Of a stretch of DNA of 64,000 nucleotides, positions 7,371 to 16,615 are shown piece by piece; the stretch's first letter is position 1, and the number at the start of each line of letters is the position of its first letter. Source of the stretch: Streptomyces adustus (lineage in GTDB: Bacteria > Actinomycetota > Actinomycetes > Streptomycetales > Streptomycetaceae); assembly GCF_009377175.1 (NCBI RefSeq), contig NZ_VJZD01000011.1:1-64000 (forward strand). Reading direction: 5' to 3'. The notes beneath the pieces are model-generated. The model did no database searches, had not been told where the DNA came from, and saw only the letters and a list, made by a program, of their open reading frames with translations. The position numbers were made by a program, and so were the translations under genes.

Positions 7371-8005
7371 GCGCGCGCATTCTCGTCGTCGACAACTACG
7401 ACAGCTTCGTCTTCAACCTGGTCCAGTACCTGTACCAGCTGGGCGCCGAGTGCGAGGTCCTGCGCAACGACGAGGTGTCGACCGCGCACGCACAGGACGG
7501 CTTCGACGGGGTGCTGCTGTCCCCCGGCCCGGGCACGCCCGAGGAGGCCGGGGTCTGCATCGAGATGGTGCGCCACTGCGCCGCCACCGGTGTCCCGGTC
7601 TTCGGGGTCTGTCTGGGCATGCAGTCCATGCAGGTGGCGTACGGCGGCGTGGTCGACCGCGCGCCGGAACTGCTGCACGGCAAGACCTCGCCGGTGGAGC
7701 ACGGCGGCAAGGGCGTCTTCGCCGGCCTGCCGTCCCCCTTCACGGCGACCCGGTACCACTCGCTGGCCGCGGAGCCGGCCACGGTGCCGGCCGAGCTGGA
7801 GGTCACGGCCCGCACCCGCGACGGCATCATCATGGGGCTGCGCCACCGGGAACTCCCGGTCGAGGGCGTGCAGTTCCACCCCGAGTCGGTGCTGACCGAG
7901 CACGGCCACCGGATGCTGGCCAACTGGCTGGTCGAGTGCGGCTACGCGGGTGCCGTGGCGAGGTCGGCGGGGCTCGCCCCGGTGGTGGGCAGGGCCACGG
8001 CGTGA
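7367..8005 (+). CDS. pabA: Aminodeoxychorismate/anthranilate synthase component II (glutamine amidotransferase)
   Basis: A 212-residue class I glutamine amidotransferase from GTG 7367 (VSARILVVDNYDSFVFNLVQYL). The catalytic triad is visible: Cys in GVCLGMQ, and His and Glu in QFHPES. The oxyanion loop is SPGPGTP. It releases ammonia from glutamine for a PabB- or TrpE-type synthase, which is not in this window. Length and sequence fit the family. Its start overlaps the 53-residue peptide and its stop overlaps the following sortase start, so it is translationally coupled inside an otherwise envelope-related operon, an odd but conserved placement. Confidence 0.95.
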   Translation: MSARILVVDNYDSFVFNLVQYLYQLGAECEVLRNDEVSTAHAQDGFDGVLLSPGPGTPEEAGVCIEMVRHCAATGVPVFGVCLGMQSMQVAYGGVVDRAPELLHGKTSPVEHGGKGVFAGLPSPFTATRYHSLAAEPATVPAELEVTARTRDGIIMGLRHRELPVEGVQFHPESVLTEHGHRMLANWLVECGYAGAVARSAGLAPVVGRATA

Positions 8006-8985
8006 CCGCGCTCGGGGACCGGTACGACGGCGCGTCGTACGGACGCCCCCTCGACGACGAGACCGTCGCGTTGCGGCTGCCCGATCCGTCACTCATGGGG
8101 GCCGGTGGGTCTGTATCGGCTTCTGCGGCCTCAGTAGCCTCGTCCGCCACACCAGCCACCCCGGGCGGCCGCGCGGCCCGCAGAAAGGCCGCCAAGCGCC
8201 GTGGTGGGCGTCATGGCGGCGGCGCACCCGAGGCCGGTACACCGTCGAGTGCGTCCGGACCCCGTGCACCGCTGTCCCGGGTCGAGGCACGCAAGCAGGC
8301 GCGGGCGCGCAAGTCCAGCCCGGCCGTGGTCGCCAGCCGGGCCATCGGCGAGGTGTTCATCACGACCGGTGTGCTGATGCTGCTGTTCGTCACCTATCAG
8401 CTGTGGTGGACGAACGTGCGGGCCCACGCCCAGGCGGGCCAGGAGGCCAGCAGCCTCCAGCAGGACTGGGCGAGCGGGAAGCGGGCGCCGGGCACGTTCT
8501 CGCCGGGTCAGGGCTTCGCCATCCTGCACATCCCCAAGCTGGACGTCGTCGTGCCGATCGCGGAGGGCGTCAGCAACAAGAAGGTGCTCGACAAGGGCAT
8601 GGTCGGGCACTACGGCGAGAGCCCGCTCAAGACGGCGATGCCCGACGCGAAGACGGGCAACTTCGCGCTCGCCGGCCACCGCAACACGCACGGTGAGCCG
8701 TTCCGGTACATCAACCGGCTCCAGGCGGGCGACGAGGTCGTGGTCGAGACCCAGGACACGTACTACGTCTACAAGATGACCTCGATGCTGCCGGTGACGT
8801 CGCCGAGCAACACCACCGTCATCAACCCCGTTCCCGCCGGGTCGGGTTTCACCGGGCCCGGCCGCTACATCACCCTGACGACCTGCACGCCGGAGTTCAC
8901 CAGCAAGTACCGGTTGATCGTCTGGGGCAAGATGGTCGAGGTACGGCCGCGCAGCAAGGGCAAGCCGGATGCGCTCGTCAGTTAA
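8002..8985 (+). CDS. srtE1: Class E sortase with long basic N-terminus
   Basis: A 327-residue protein. GTG 8002 overlaps the pabA stop codon; a later ATG at 8095 is an alternative. Residues 1-105 are disordered and basic (ARRKAAKRRGGRHGGG, RKQARARKSS). A membrane helix follows (about 115-135) and then the sortase domain. The active site is His in LAGHRNTHG, Cys in TLTTCTPEF and Arg in KYRLIVW. In S. coelicolor the two adjacent class E sortases SrtE1 and SrtE2 anchor long chaplins with LAXTG signals and are needed for normal aerial development; position and order suggest this is SrtE1. That equivalence is from recalled synteny. Confidence 0.93.
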   Translation: MTALGDRYDGASYGRPLDDETVALRLPDPSLMGAGGSVSASAASVASSATPATPGGRAARRKAAKRRGGRHGGGAPEAGTPSSASGPRAPLSRVEARKQARARKSSPAVVASRAIGEVFITTGVLMLLFVTYQLWWTNVRAHAQAGQEASSLQQDWASGKRAPGTFSPGQGFAILHIPKLDVVVPIAEGVSNKKVLDKGMVGHYGESPLKTAMPDAKTGNFALAGHRNTHGEPFRYINRLQAGDEVVVETQDTYYVYKMTSMLPVTSPSNTTVINPVPAGSGFTGPGRYITLTTCTPEFTSKYRLIVWGKMVEVRPRSKGKPDALVS

Positions 8986-8999
8986 GGGCAGAGGAAACA

Positions 9000-9752
9000 G
9001 TGGCAGCGACCGCCGATGAGACCGAAGAGCACACCGCCGTGCCCGAGTCGGGGCCGACGCCGCAGAACCGGGGCCGGGGCCGGATCGCCCTGGCCGTCAG
9101 CGTCTTCGGTGAACTGCTCATCACGGCGGGCCTGGTGCTCGGTCTGTTCGTCGTCTACTCGCTGTGGTGGACGAACGTCGTCGCCGACCGGGCGGCGCAC
9201 AAGGAGGGCGACAAGGTCCGCGACGGCTGGGCCGCCGGGCAGGACACCGGCCCCGGTGCGCTCGACACCCGCGACGGCATCGGCTTCCTGCACGTGCCCT
9301 CGATGAGGAACGGCGAGGTCCTGGTCGAGAAGGGCACGTCGACGAAGGTCCTCAACGACGGTGTCGCCGGCTACTACGTCGATCCGGTCAAGGCCACGCT
9401 GCCCACGTCCGGCAAGGCCGGCAACTTCGCGCTGGCCGCCCACCGCGACGGCCACGGGGCGAAGTTCCACAACATCGACAAGGTCAGGGAAGGCGACCCG
9501 ATCGTCTTCGAGACCAAGGACAAATGGTACGTCTACAAGGTCTACGCGATTCTCCCCGAGACCTCGAAGTACAACGTCAAGGTCCTCGGGTCCGTCCCCC
9601 GGGAGTCGGGGAAGAAGAAGGCGGGCCACTACATCACGCTGACGACCTGCACGCCGGTCTACACGAGCCGCTACCGGTACGTGGTGTGGGGCGAGCTGGT
9701 GCGGGTGGACGCCGTGGACGGCAAGCGCACCCCGCCGAAGGAACTGAGCTGA
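9000..9752 (+). CDS. srtE2: Class E sortase
   Basis: A 250-residue protein from GTG 9000 with GAGGAAA upstream, 14 bp after the previous sortase. A cytoplasmic N-terminus of about 30 residues precedes a membrane helix (LAVSVFGELLITAGLVLGLF) and the sortase domain. Active-site residues are His in LAAHRDGHG, Cys in TLTTCTPVY and Arg in RYRYVVW. The residue before the histidine is Ala where the two paralogues have Gly. It is probably the partner of the preceding sortase in anchoring LAXTG proteins. A strong bidirectional terminator ends the operon. Confidence 0.93.
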   Translation: MAATADETEEHTAVPESGPTPQNRGRGRIALAVSVFGELLITAGLVLGLFVVYSLWWTNVVADRAAHKEGDKVRDGWAAGQDTGPGALDTRDGIGFLHVPSMRNGEVLVEKGTSTKVLNDGVAGYYVDPVKATLPTSGKAGNFALAAHRDGHGAKFHNIDKVREGDPIVFETKDKWYVYKVYAILPETSKYNVKVLGSVPRESGKKKAGHYITLTTCTPVYTSRYRYVVWGELVRVDAVDGKRTPPKELS

Positions 9753-9813
9753 CGCGGATCCGGGCGCAGGGGCGGCGCTGACGCAGCCCCTGGCGCGACG
9801 GCAGTACGGGCAA

Positions 9814-9857
9814 GGCGACGGCCCCCGACCGAGTGATCTCGGTCGGGGGCCGTCGCC
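9814..9857. terminator. Bidirectional terminator between srtE2 and pknB
   Basis: A perfect 20-bp stem (9814-9833 with 9838-9857) and loop TGAT lie between convergent genes, so it can serve both. Confidence 0.9.
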
Positions 9858-9890
9858 GTGGTGCGGTTGCCGTTCGCGGCGGTCCTGCCG

Positions 9891-11855
9891 TCAGCCGTTG
9901 CCGCCACCGAGGAAGCCGCCGTTGTTGCCCTGCTTCACGGCGATCAGGTTGACCGTCGTGCCGGTCTGGACCGTGTTGCCCTGGCCGGGGTCGGAGCTGA
10001 AGACGATGGCGTCGTCGTCCCGGGATCCCTGGATGTTGCCGACGTTGAGGCCCACCTGCGCGAGCATCTGCTTGGCGTCCTTCAGCTTCTGGCCCTGGAT
10101 GTTCGGGACCACGACCTGCTGCTGCTGCTTGGCCTTGCCGATCTGGATCTGGACCGTGGAGCCCTTGTCGACCTGGGTGCCGCGCTCCGGGGTGGTCGAG
10201 ATGACCTTGCCGACCTGGTTCTGGTCGTCGACCTCCACCTCGGTGCAGTTGCCGGTGAGGTCGCTGGCCTGCATCTGGGCCACTGCGTCGTCACAGCCCT
10301 TGCCCAGGACGTCCGGGACGGTGGACCGCTCCTCGGCCTTGGCGACCGTCAGCGTGATCGTGGAGCCCTTCTCGACCTCCTTGCCGAGCTCCGGATCCTG
10401 CTCCAGGACGGTGCCCGCCTCAAGGGAGGACACCTTCTCCTTGGTCTTGACGTTGAACTGGTACTTGTCGGACTCGAGGGTGCTCTTGGCGTCGTCGAGC
10501 TTCTGTCCGACGACGTTCGGCACCGCCACCTTCGGCGCCCCGGTCGAGACGACCAGGTTGACGGTGGACTGCTTCTTGACCTCGGTGCCCGCCGTCGGGT
10601 CCTGCGAGCAGACCTTGCCGGTCTCGGTGTTCTCGCAGGCCTTCTTGGTGATGGCGATCTTCAGGTCGGCGTTGTCCGCCATCTGTTGCGCCTGGGCGAC
10701 CGTCTGGTCGACGAAGCTGGGCATGCTGAGGGTGTCGTTGCCCGCGCCACCGCCGCCGAACGCCCACTTGCCGATCAGGATGGCGCCCACGAGGACCAGG
10801 ACGGCCGCGACCGCCAGCAGGACCGTCGAGGTGTTGTTCTTCTTCTGACGGCGCCGGTCGGGGCGGTCGTCGTAGTCGTAGCCGCCGCCGTTGCCCGGGC
10901 TCATGGGCGGCATCATCGTGGTGGCGCCGCCGTCGGCGCGCAGGGCGGTCGTCGCCTGGTCGTCGCCGTAGCCGCCGTAGCCGACCGAGCCCATCGCCGC
11001 GGTGGCCGCCACCGGCTGGCCGTCGAGGCAGGCCTCGATGTCGGCGCGCATCTCGTCGGCGGACTGGTAGCGGTAGTTGGGGTCCTTGACCAGTGCCTTG
11101 AGGACGATCGCGTCCATCTCCGGCGTGATCTCGGGGTCGAAGACGCTCGGGGACTGCGGCTCCTCCCGGACGTGCTGGTAGGCGACCGCGACCGGGGAGT
11201 CGCCCACGAAGGGCGGCCGGACGGTCAGCAGCTCGTACAGCAGGCAGCCGGTGGAGTACAGGTCGGATCGGGCGTCGACCTGCTCGCCCTTGGCCTGTTC
11301 CGGCGAGAGGTACTGGGCCGTGCCGATGACGGCCGCGGTCTGGGTCATCGTCATGCCGGAGTCGCCCATGGCGCGGGCGATACCGAAGTCCATGACCTTG
11401 ACCTGGCCGTTGCGCGTCAGCATGACGTTGGCCGGCTTGATGTCACGGTGCACGATGCCGCTGCGGTGGGCGTACTCCAGGCCCTGGAGGATGCCGATGG
11501 TCATCTCCAGCGTGCGCTCGGGCAGCAGCTTGCGGCCGCTGTGCAGGAGCTCGCGCAGAGTGGAGCCGTCGACGTACTCCATGACGATGTACGGGATCGA
11601 GACCCCGTCGATGTAGTCCTCGCCCGTGTCGTAGACCGCGACGATCGCGGGATGGTTGAGCGAGGCGGCCGACTGGGCCTCCCGGCGGAACCGGGCCTGG
11701 AAGGACGGATCACGCGCGAGATCTGCGCGCAGCGTCTTCACCGCCACCGTGCGTCCGAGCCGGGTGTCATGCGCGAAGTAGACCTCCGCCATGCCACCAC
11801 GGCCGAGCACATGGCCCAGCTCGTACCGGCCGCCTAGGCGACGCGGCTCTTCCAT
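9891..11855 (-). CDS. pknB: PASTA-domain serine/threonine kinase PknB
   Basis: A 654-residue receptor kinase. The cytoplasmic kinase domain (residues about 11-275) has GRGGMAEVY, VAVKTL, HRDIKPANVML and DFGIAR, followed by an activation segment with several Thr. A juxtamembrane linker with Arg/Lys (DRRRQKKN) precedes a membrane helix (about 345-367). Four extracellular PASTA repeats follow, each with P-x-V/I-x-G-type starts (MPSFVDQT, VPNVVGQK, VPDVLGKG, VPNIQGQK), and a Gly/Asn-rich tail. PASTA kinases sense muropeptide or lipid II and phosphorylate cell-wall and division proteins. It is the last gene of the fhaA-fhaB-pstP-rodA-pbpA-pknB series; the paralogue PknA found in mycobacteria is missing here. 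Confidence 0.97.
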   Translation of the reverse strand: MEEPRRLGGRYELGHVLGRGGMAEVYFAHDTRLGRTVAVKTLRADLARDPSFQARFRREAQSAASLNHPAIVAVYDTGEDYIDGVSIPYIVMEYVDGSTLRELLHSGRKLLPERTLEMTIGILQGLEYAHRSGIVHRDIKPANVMLTRNGQVKVMDFGIARAMGDSGMTMTQTAAVIGTAQYLSPEQAKGEQVDARSDLYSTGCLLYELLTVRPPFVGDSPVAVAYQHVREEPQSPSVFDPEITPEMDAIVLKALVKDPNYRYQSADEMRADIEACLDGQPVAATAAMGSVGYGGYGDDQATTALRADGGATTMMPPMSPGNGGGYDYDDRPDRRRQKKNNTSTVLLAVAAVLVLVGAILIGKWAFGGGGAGNDTLSMPSFVDQTVAQAQQMADNADLKIAITKKACENTETGKVCSQDPTAGTEVKKQSTVNLVVSTGAPKVAVPNVVGQKLDDAKSTLESDKYQFNVKTKEKVSSLEAGTVLEQDPELGKEVEKGSTITLTVAKAEERSTVPDVLGKGCDDAVAQMQASDLTGNCTEVEVDDQNQVGKVISTTPERGTQVDKGSTVQIQIGKAKQQQQVVVPNIQGQKLKDAKQMLAQVGLNVGNIQGSRDDDAIVFSSDPGQGNTVQTGTTVNLIAVKQGNNGGFLGGGNG

Positions 11856-12024
11856 AGCTACCTACCAGCCCTCTCCGTCGGTCCCGACCCGCACGTCTGT
11901 GCGGTCGGAGGCTGTCGTCCGGGCATACCGTACCCGGATCGGTCTGTGTGACCTGGCCTAGCCCGTCACCCGATACAGGACCGGTATCGCAACGTGCACC
12001 GATGTGAGGGGGACGTGAGCGGGG

Positions 12025-13491
12025 TCACTTCTTGCTGTCGATGACTGCCTTCATCACGTCCCTTGCGATCGGACCTGCGAGACCACCACCGGTGATGTCA
12101 CCGCGGTTGGCGGCGCCGTCCTCGACGACGACGGCGACGGCGACCGGAGTGCTGCCGTCCGACAGTTTGGCGTACGAGATGAACCAGGCATACGGCTTCT
12201 CGCTGTTGTTGAGGCCGTGCTGGGCGGTACCCGTCTTGCCGCCGACGGTGGCGCCGTCGATCTGGGCCTTGGTTCCGGTGCCGGTCTTGACGACCGTCTC
12301 CATCATCTGCTGGAGCTTCTGGGCGGTCTCGGAGGAGATGGCCTGGGAGAGCTCCTTGGGCTCGTTCGTCTCGAGGACGTCGAGGTTGGAGGCGCGCAGC
12401 TGGTCGACCATGTACGGCTGCATCAGCTTGCCGTTGTTGGCGACGGCCGAGGCGACCATGGCCATCTGGAGCGGGGTGGCCCGGTTGGAGCCCTGGCCGA
12501 TGCCGTCGAGGGCGTTCTGCGGGCGGTTGTCCTCGGGGTAGATGCTCTCGGCGGCGCGCACCGGGGTGTCGAGCTTGGCGTTGTTGAAGCCGAACTTCTC
12601 GGCCTGCTCGATCATCTTCTGGTTGCCGACGTTGTCGGCCATCTTCGCGAAGACGGTGTTGCAGGAGACGCGCAGTGCCTCGCGCAGGCTGGCGTTCTCG
12701 CAGCCGCCGTGCTCGTTGGTGAGGTTGGTGCTGGTCTGCGGGAGCTTGAACGGGTCCGGCGTCTTGGTGGGGTCGTCGATGCCGGAGACCACGCCGTTCT
12801 CCAGCGCCGCGGCGGCGGTGACGACCTTGAAGGTGGAGCCCGGCGGGTAGGTCTCGCGCAGCGCCCGGTTGAGCATCGGGTCGTCGGCGTTGTTCTTCTT
12901 CTGGACCTTGTTCCAGGCCTTCTCGTCGCTGCCCGAGGTGCCGGCGAAGGCCGACGGGTCGTACGAAGGCGTGGAGACCAGGGCGAGGATCTTGCCGGTG
13001 GCCGGGTCGATCGCGGCGACGGCGCCCTTCTTGTTGCCCAGGCCCTGGTAGGCGGCCTTCTGGGCGGCGGCGTTGAGGGTGGTGACGACGCTGCCACCCT
13101 CCTTCTTCTTGCCCGTGATCATGTCGAGGGTGTTGCGGAAGAAGAGCCGGTTGTCGGTGCCGCTGAGGATGCCGTCCTCCAGCTTCTCCAGCTGGGTGGC
13201 GCCGAAGGCCTGGGAGGAGTACCCGGTGACCGGCGCCCACATGGCGCCGTCCTTCCAGGTGCGCTTGTACTTGAAGTCGTTGTCGCCGGACTCGACGGAG
13301 CCGGTGATGGCCTTGCCGCCGACGATGATGTCGCCGCGCGGGCTGGCGTAACGCGTGATGTTGACGCGACGGTTGTCCGTGTCGGAGGCCAGGGTGTCGG
13401 CCTTCACGTACTGGAGCCAGTTGTCGCGCAGGAGCAGGGTGAGGACCAGGAGGCCGCAGAAGATCGCGATCCGGCGCAGGGGCTTGTTCAC
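12025..13491 (-). CDS. pbpA: Class B penicillin-binding protein PbpA (transpeptidase)
   Basis: A 488-residue protein. GTG 13491 is chosen because it overlaps the rodA stop by four bases (GTGA) and gives the normal short cytoplasmic N-terminus before a single membrane helix (IAIFCGLLVLTLLL). The transpeptidase motifs are STFK (PPGSTFKVV), SCN (VSCNTVF) and KTGT (GGKTGTAQ). It cross-links peptidoglycan and should work as the partner of the SEDS glycosyltransferase encoded directly upstream. PbpA of this locus is a known substrate of the PknB/PstP pair in mycobacteria. The open frame extends further upstream, but that part lies over rodA and is not real. Confidence 0.96.
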   Translation of the reverse strand: MNKPLRRIAIFCGLLVLTLLLRDNWLQYVKADTLASDTDNRRVNITRYASPRGDIIVGGKAITGSVESGDNDFKYKRTWKDGAMWAPVTGYSSQAFGATQLEKLEDGILSGTDNRLFFRNTLDMITGKKKEGGSVVTTLNAAAQKAAYQGLGNKKGAVAAIDPATGKILALVSTPSYDPSAFAGTSGSDEKAWNKVQKKNNADDPMLNRALRETYPPGSTFKVVTAAAALENGVVSGIDDPTKTPDPFKLPQTSTNLTNEHGGCENASLREALRVSCNTVFAKMADNVGNQKMIEQAEKFGFNNAKLDTPVRAAESIYPEDNRPQNALDGIGQGSNRATPLQMAMVASAVANNGKLMQPYMVDQLRASNLDVLETNEPKELSQAISSETAQKLQQMMETVVKTGTGTKAQIDGATVGGKTGTAQHGLNNSEKPYAWFISYAKLSDGSTPVAVAVVVEDGAANRGDITGGGLAGPIARDVMKAVIDSKK

Positions 13492-14924
13492 GGGCGGACC
13501 ACCTGGGTCATCTCGGCGTCGGGGTTGGAGGCGGGGGCGGGAGCCGGACGGCGCGCGGTGTCGCTGATGCGGATCAGGATGCCGATCAGGGCCCAGTTGG
13601 CGATGACGGAGGAACCGCCGTACGCCAGGAACGGCATGGTCATACCGGTCAGCGGGATGAGACCCATCACACCGCCGGCGACGACGAACACCTGGAGCGC
13701 GAAGGCGCCGGAGAGGCCGATGGCGAGCAGCTTGCCGAACGGGTCGCGGGCGGCGAGGGCGGTGCGCACGCCGCGTTCCACGATCAGGCCGTAGATCAGC
13801 AGCAGCGCCATGATGCCGGCCAGGCCGAGTTCCTCGCCGAAGGTGGCGAGGATGAAGTCGGAGTTGGCGGCGAACCGGATGAGCTCGGAGTGGCCCTGGC
13901 CGAGGCCGGTGCCGAGAGTGCCGCCGGAGCCGAACGCCCACAGGGCCTGCATCGCCTGCTCGGAGTGGCCCGGGATGCCCTTACGGCTTTGGGCGAACTC
14001 CTTCATCGGGTCGAGCCAGGCCTGGACTCGCTGCTGGACGTGCGGCTCGAAGCTCGCCACGCCGACCGCGCCGCCCGCCGACATCAGCAGACCGAAGACG
14101 ATCCAGCTGGTCCGCTCGGTGGCGACGTACAGCATGATGACGAACATTCCGAAGAACAGCAGCGAGGTGCCGAGGTCGGTCTCGAAGACCAGGATCAGGA
14201 TCGAGATGAACCAGACGACCAGGATCGGGCCGAGGTCGCGGCCGCGCGGCAGGTACAGGCCCATGAAGCGGCGGCTGGCCAGGGCGAGCGCGTCGCGCTT
14301 GACCATCAGATAGCCGGCGAAGAAGATCGCCAGAACGATCTTGGCGAACTCTCCGGGCTGGATGGAGAAGCCGGCGACGGAGATCCAGATCTTGGCGCCG
14401 TAGATGTTCTGGCCGAGGCCGGGTACGAGCGGCAGCAGCAGCAGGAACAGGGCGCCGACCATGGAGATGTACGTGTAGCGCTGGAGCGCGCGGTGGTCCT
14501 TGAGGAAGACCAGGACCACGATGAACAGCGCGATGCCCATGGCGGTGTACAGCAGCTGCCGGGGCGCGGCGGTGCCTGCCTGCTTGATCGACTGGAGCAG
14601 CTTGGACTGGTCCAGCCGCCAGATGACGACGAGTCCGAGCCCGTTCAGCAGCGTGGCCAGCGGCAGCAGCAGCGGGTCCGCGTACGGGGCGAACTTGCGT
14701 ACGGCGAGGTGGGCGACGCCGGCCAGCAGGCCGAGGCCGAGGCCGTAGCTCAGCAGGCCGGACGGCACCTTGTCGTCGATGGCCAGGCCCACGTTGGCGT
14801 AGGCGAACACCGGGATGACGACGGCGAACACCAGGAGCGCGAGCTCGGTGTTGCGTCGGCTCGGGGTGCCGATCGAGCCGATCGTGGACGTGTGGTGCGT
14901 CGGCGAGTTGGTAGTACTGCTCAT
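13488..14924 (-). CDS. rodA: SEDS peptidoglycan polymerase, RodA/FtsW family
   Basis: A 478-residue polytopic membrane protein from ATG 14924 with ten or more predicted helices. It shows the SEDS features, including the large extracellular loop (FAQSRKGIPGHSEQAMQALWAFGSGGTLGTGLGQG) and the conserved region DFILATFGEELGLAG, whose acidic residues are typical of the family. It polymerises lipid II into glycan strands together with the class B PBP encoded by the overlapping pbpA. The reading frame is coupled to pbpA (four-base overlap) and begins 27 bp after pstP, so the three are one transcript. RodA versus FtsW cannot be settled from sequence alone. Confidence 0.95.
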   Translation of the reverse strand: MSSTTNSPTHHTSTIGSIGTPSRRNTELALLVFAVVIPVFAYANVGLAIDDKVPSGLLSYGLGLGLLAGVAHLAVRKFAPYADPLLLPLATLLNGLGLVVIWRLDQSKLLQSIKQAGTAAPRQLLYTAMGIALFIVVLVFLKDHRALQRYTYISMVGALFLLLLPLVPGLGQNIYGAKIWISVAGFSIQPGEFAKIVLAIFFAGYLMVKRDALALASRRFMGLYLPRGRDLGPILVVWFISILILVFETDLGTSLLFFGMFVIMLYVATERTSWIVFGLLMSAGGAVGVASFEPHVQQRVQAWLDPMKEFAQSRKGIPGHSEQAMQALWAFGSGGTLGTGLGQGHSELIRFAANSDFILATFGEELGLAGIMALLLIYGLIVERGVRTALAARDPFGKLLAIGLSGAFALQVFVVAGGVMGLIPLTGMTMPFLAYGGSSVIANWALIGILIRISDTARRPAPAPASNPDAEMTQVVRP

Positions 14925-14951
14925 CGTGTGACGGGGCCTCTCACGGCTTGC

Positions 14952-16487
14952 CTACTGCTTACCGCACAGCGAGACGACCTTCTGCTCCTCCTCCGAGAGG
15001 CTGGGGCCGGGGCTGGGAGTGGCGGTCGCGGACTTGGACGGGGTCGGGGACGTCGATGCCGACGCGTTCGGCGACGGCGATGCCTTGGACGTGCGGGAGG
15101 TGCTGGTGGTTCCCGTGGTGCCGCCGGCCTCGCCCTGGCCCGTCTTGGCGCTGTTCTCGCTTTCGGCGGTGCGGCGCTGTGCTTCCTTCTTGCACGCGGA
15201 GGCCTGGACCGACAGTTCGTCGATCTTCTTCTGGGCGGTGCCCAGGTTGCCTTCGGCGATCGTGGCCTGGACCAGCTTCTGCTGGTAGGGCGGCAGGTAC
15301 TTGAGTTCGATGTCGGGGTGGTCCTTCTCCACCTTCGACAGCGAGACCCACGCCAGGTCCTGGCTGATACCGCGGTACAGGGCCACGTGCTCGCCCTTGG
15401 TGCCGACGTAGTACTGCGTCTGCGTCCAGCGGTAGCCGCCGTACAGGCCGCCGCCGATCACGGCGAGAGCCAGCACGCTGTAGAAGGATCTCTTCAGCCA
15501 CCTGCGGCTCTTGCCGGGCTTGACGAAGTCGTCGTCCGTGTAGTCGTCGAAGCTGCCGGCCGGGACGTAGCCGGTGGTGTCGCCCGAGCCGGGCGGGCCG
15601 AACTCGCCGCCGCCGCCCTGTCCGGGCACCTGGCGGCCGAGGCCGGAGGCGCGTCCGGCGGGCGTCTGCATGATGCCGTTGTCGTGCAGCTGGTTCTGGT
15701 TCTCGGCGACCGCGCCGACCACGACCGGGGTGTCGGAGAGCTGCCCGGCGAGGGTGTCACCGGTGTCCAGGTCGAGGACGTCGGCGACGATGACGGTGAT
15801 GTTGTCGGGGCCGCCGCCGCGCAGCGCGAGCTGGATCAGCTCCTGCACGGTCTCCTGCGGGCCCTGGTAGCTGGCGAGGGTGTCCTCCATCGTCTGGTGG
15901 GAGACGACGCCGGACAGCCCGTCGGAGCAGATCAGGTAGCGGTCGCCGGCCCGGACCTCGCGGATCGACAGGTCGGGCTCGACGTGCTCGCCGCTGCCGA
16001 GCGCGCGCATGAGGAGCGAGCGCTGCGGGTGCGTGGTCGCCTCCTCCTCGGTGATGCGGCCCTCGTCGACCAGGCGCTGCACCCAGGTGTGGTCCTGGGT
16101 GATCTGGGTGAGGACGCCGTCCCGCAGCAGGTACGCGCGCGAGTCGCCCACGTGGACCAGGCCCAGTCGCTGGCCGGTCCACAGCAGGGCGGTGAGCGTG
16201 GTGCCCATGCCTTCGAGCTGGGGGTCCTCCTCGACCATGGCGCGCAGCTGGTCGTTGGCCCGCTGGACGGCGGTGCCGAGCGAGGTCAGGACGTCGGAGC
16301 CGGGGATGTCCTCGTCGAGAGCGACGATGGTGGAGATCGCCTCGGAGGAGGCGACCTCACCGGCGGCGGCGCCGCCCATTCCGTCGGCGATGGCGAGCAG
16401 GCGGGGACCGGCGTAGCCGGAGTCCTCGTTGCCCTCTCGGATCATGCCTTTGTGCGATCCGGCGGCGAAGCGCAGTGAGAGACTCAT
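14952..16487 (-). CDS. pstP: PP2C-type serine/threonine protein phosphatase PstP
   Basis: A 511-residue protein; ATG 16487 with GAGGTG upstream is preferred to an in-frame ATG at 16532. Residues 1-235 form the PP2C domain with metal-binding motifs (REGNEDSGYAG, ADGMGGAAAGE, VGDSRAYL, CSDGLSGVV, GGGPDNITVIV). A linker and one membrane helix (about 345-365) lead to an extracytoplasmic domain with a cysteine pair and a Ser/Thr/Pro-rich tail. It reverses phosphorylation by PknB-type kinases on cell-wall proteins such as FHA and PBP partners. Position between rodA and fhaB is the standard one. Confidence 0.95.
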   Translation of the reverse strand: MSLSLRFAAGSHKGMIREGNEDSGYAGPRLLAIADGMGGAAAGEVASSEAISTIVALDEDIPGSDVLTSLGTAVQRANDQLRAMVEEDPQLEGMGTTLTALLWTGQRLGLVHVGDSRAYLLRDGVLTQITQDHTWVQRLVDEGRITEEEATTHPQRSLLMRALGSGEHVEPDLSIREVRAGDRYLICSDGLSGVVSHQTMEDTLASYQGPQETVQELIQLALRGGGPDNITVIVADVLDLDTGDTLAGQLSDTPVVVGAVAENQNQLHDNGIMQTPAGRASGLGRQVPGQGGGGEFGPPGSGDTTGYVPAGSFDDYTDDDFVKPGKSRRWLKRSFYSVLALAVIGGGLYGGYRWTQTQYYVGTKGEHVALYRGISQDLAWVSLSKVEKDHPDIELKYLPPYQQKLVQATIAEGNLGTAQKKIDELSVQASACKKEAQRRTAESENSAKTGQGEAGGTTGTTSTSRTSKASPSPNASASTSPTPSKSATATPSPGPSLSEEEQKVVSLCGKQ

Positions 16488-16615
16488 GCGCACCTCGCCC
16501 GTCGGCTCCGGATACATCCGCACGGTGCCCACCCTCCGGTCGGGAGCGCGCCGGGGTCCGGGGTGTGGACCGCGCCTGCGTGCTCGCTCCGCTCGCGCCT
16601 ATTCATGATGTAGCA

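Noticed and set aside
9858-11837. A 659-codon open frame on the plus strand opposite pknB
   Set aside because: It is a GC-codon-bias shadow: composition is Arg/Ala/Gly/Val/Asp-rich, no initiation site or family similarity, while the minus strand encodes a full PASTA kinase.
13890-16478. An 862-codon open frame on the plus strand across rodA and pstP
   Set aside because: It spans two well-supported genes in antisense and has no recognisable domain; open only because of high third-position GC.
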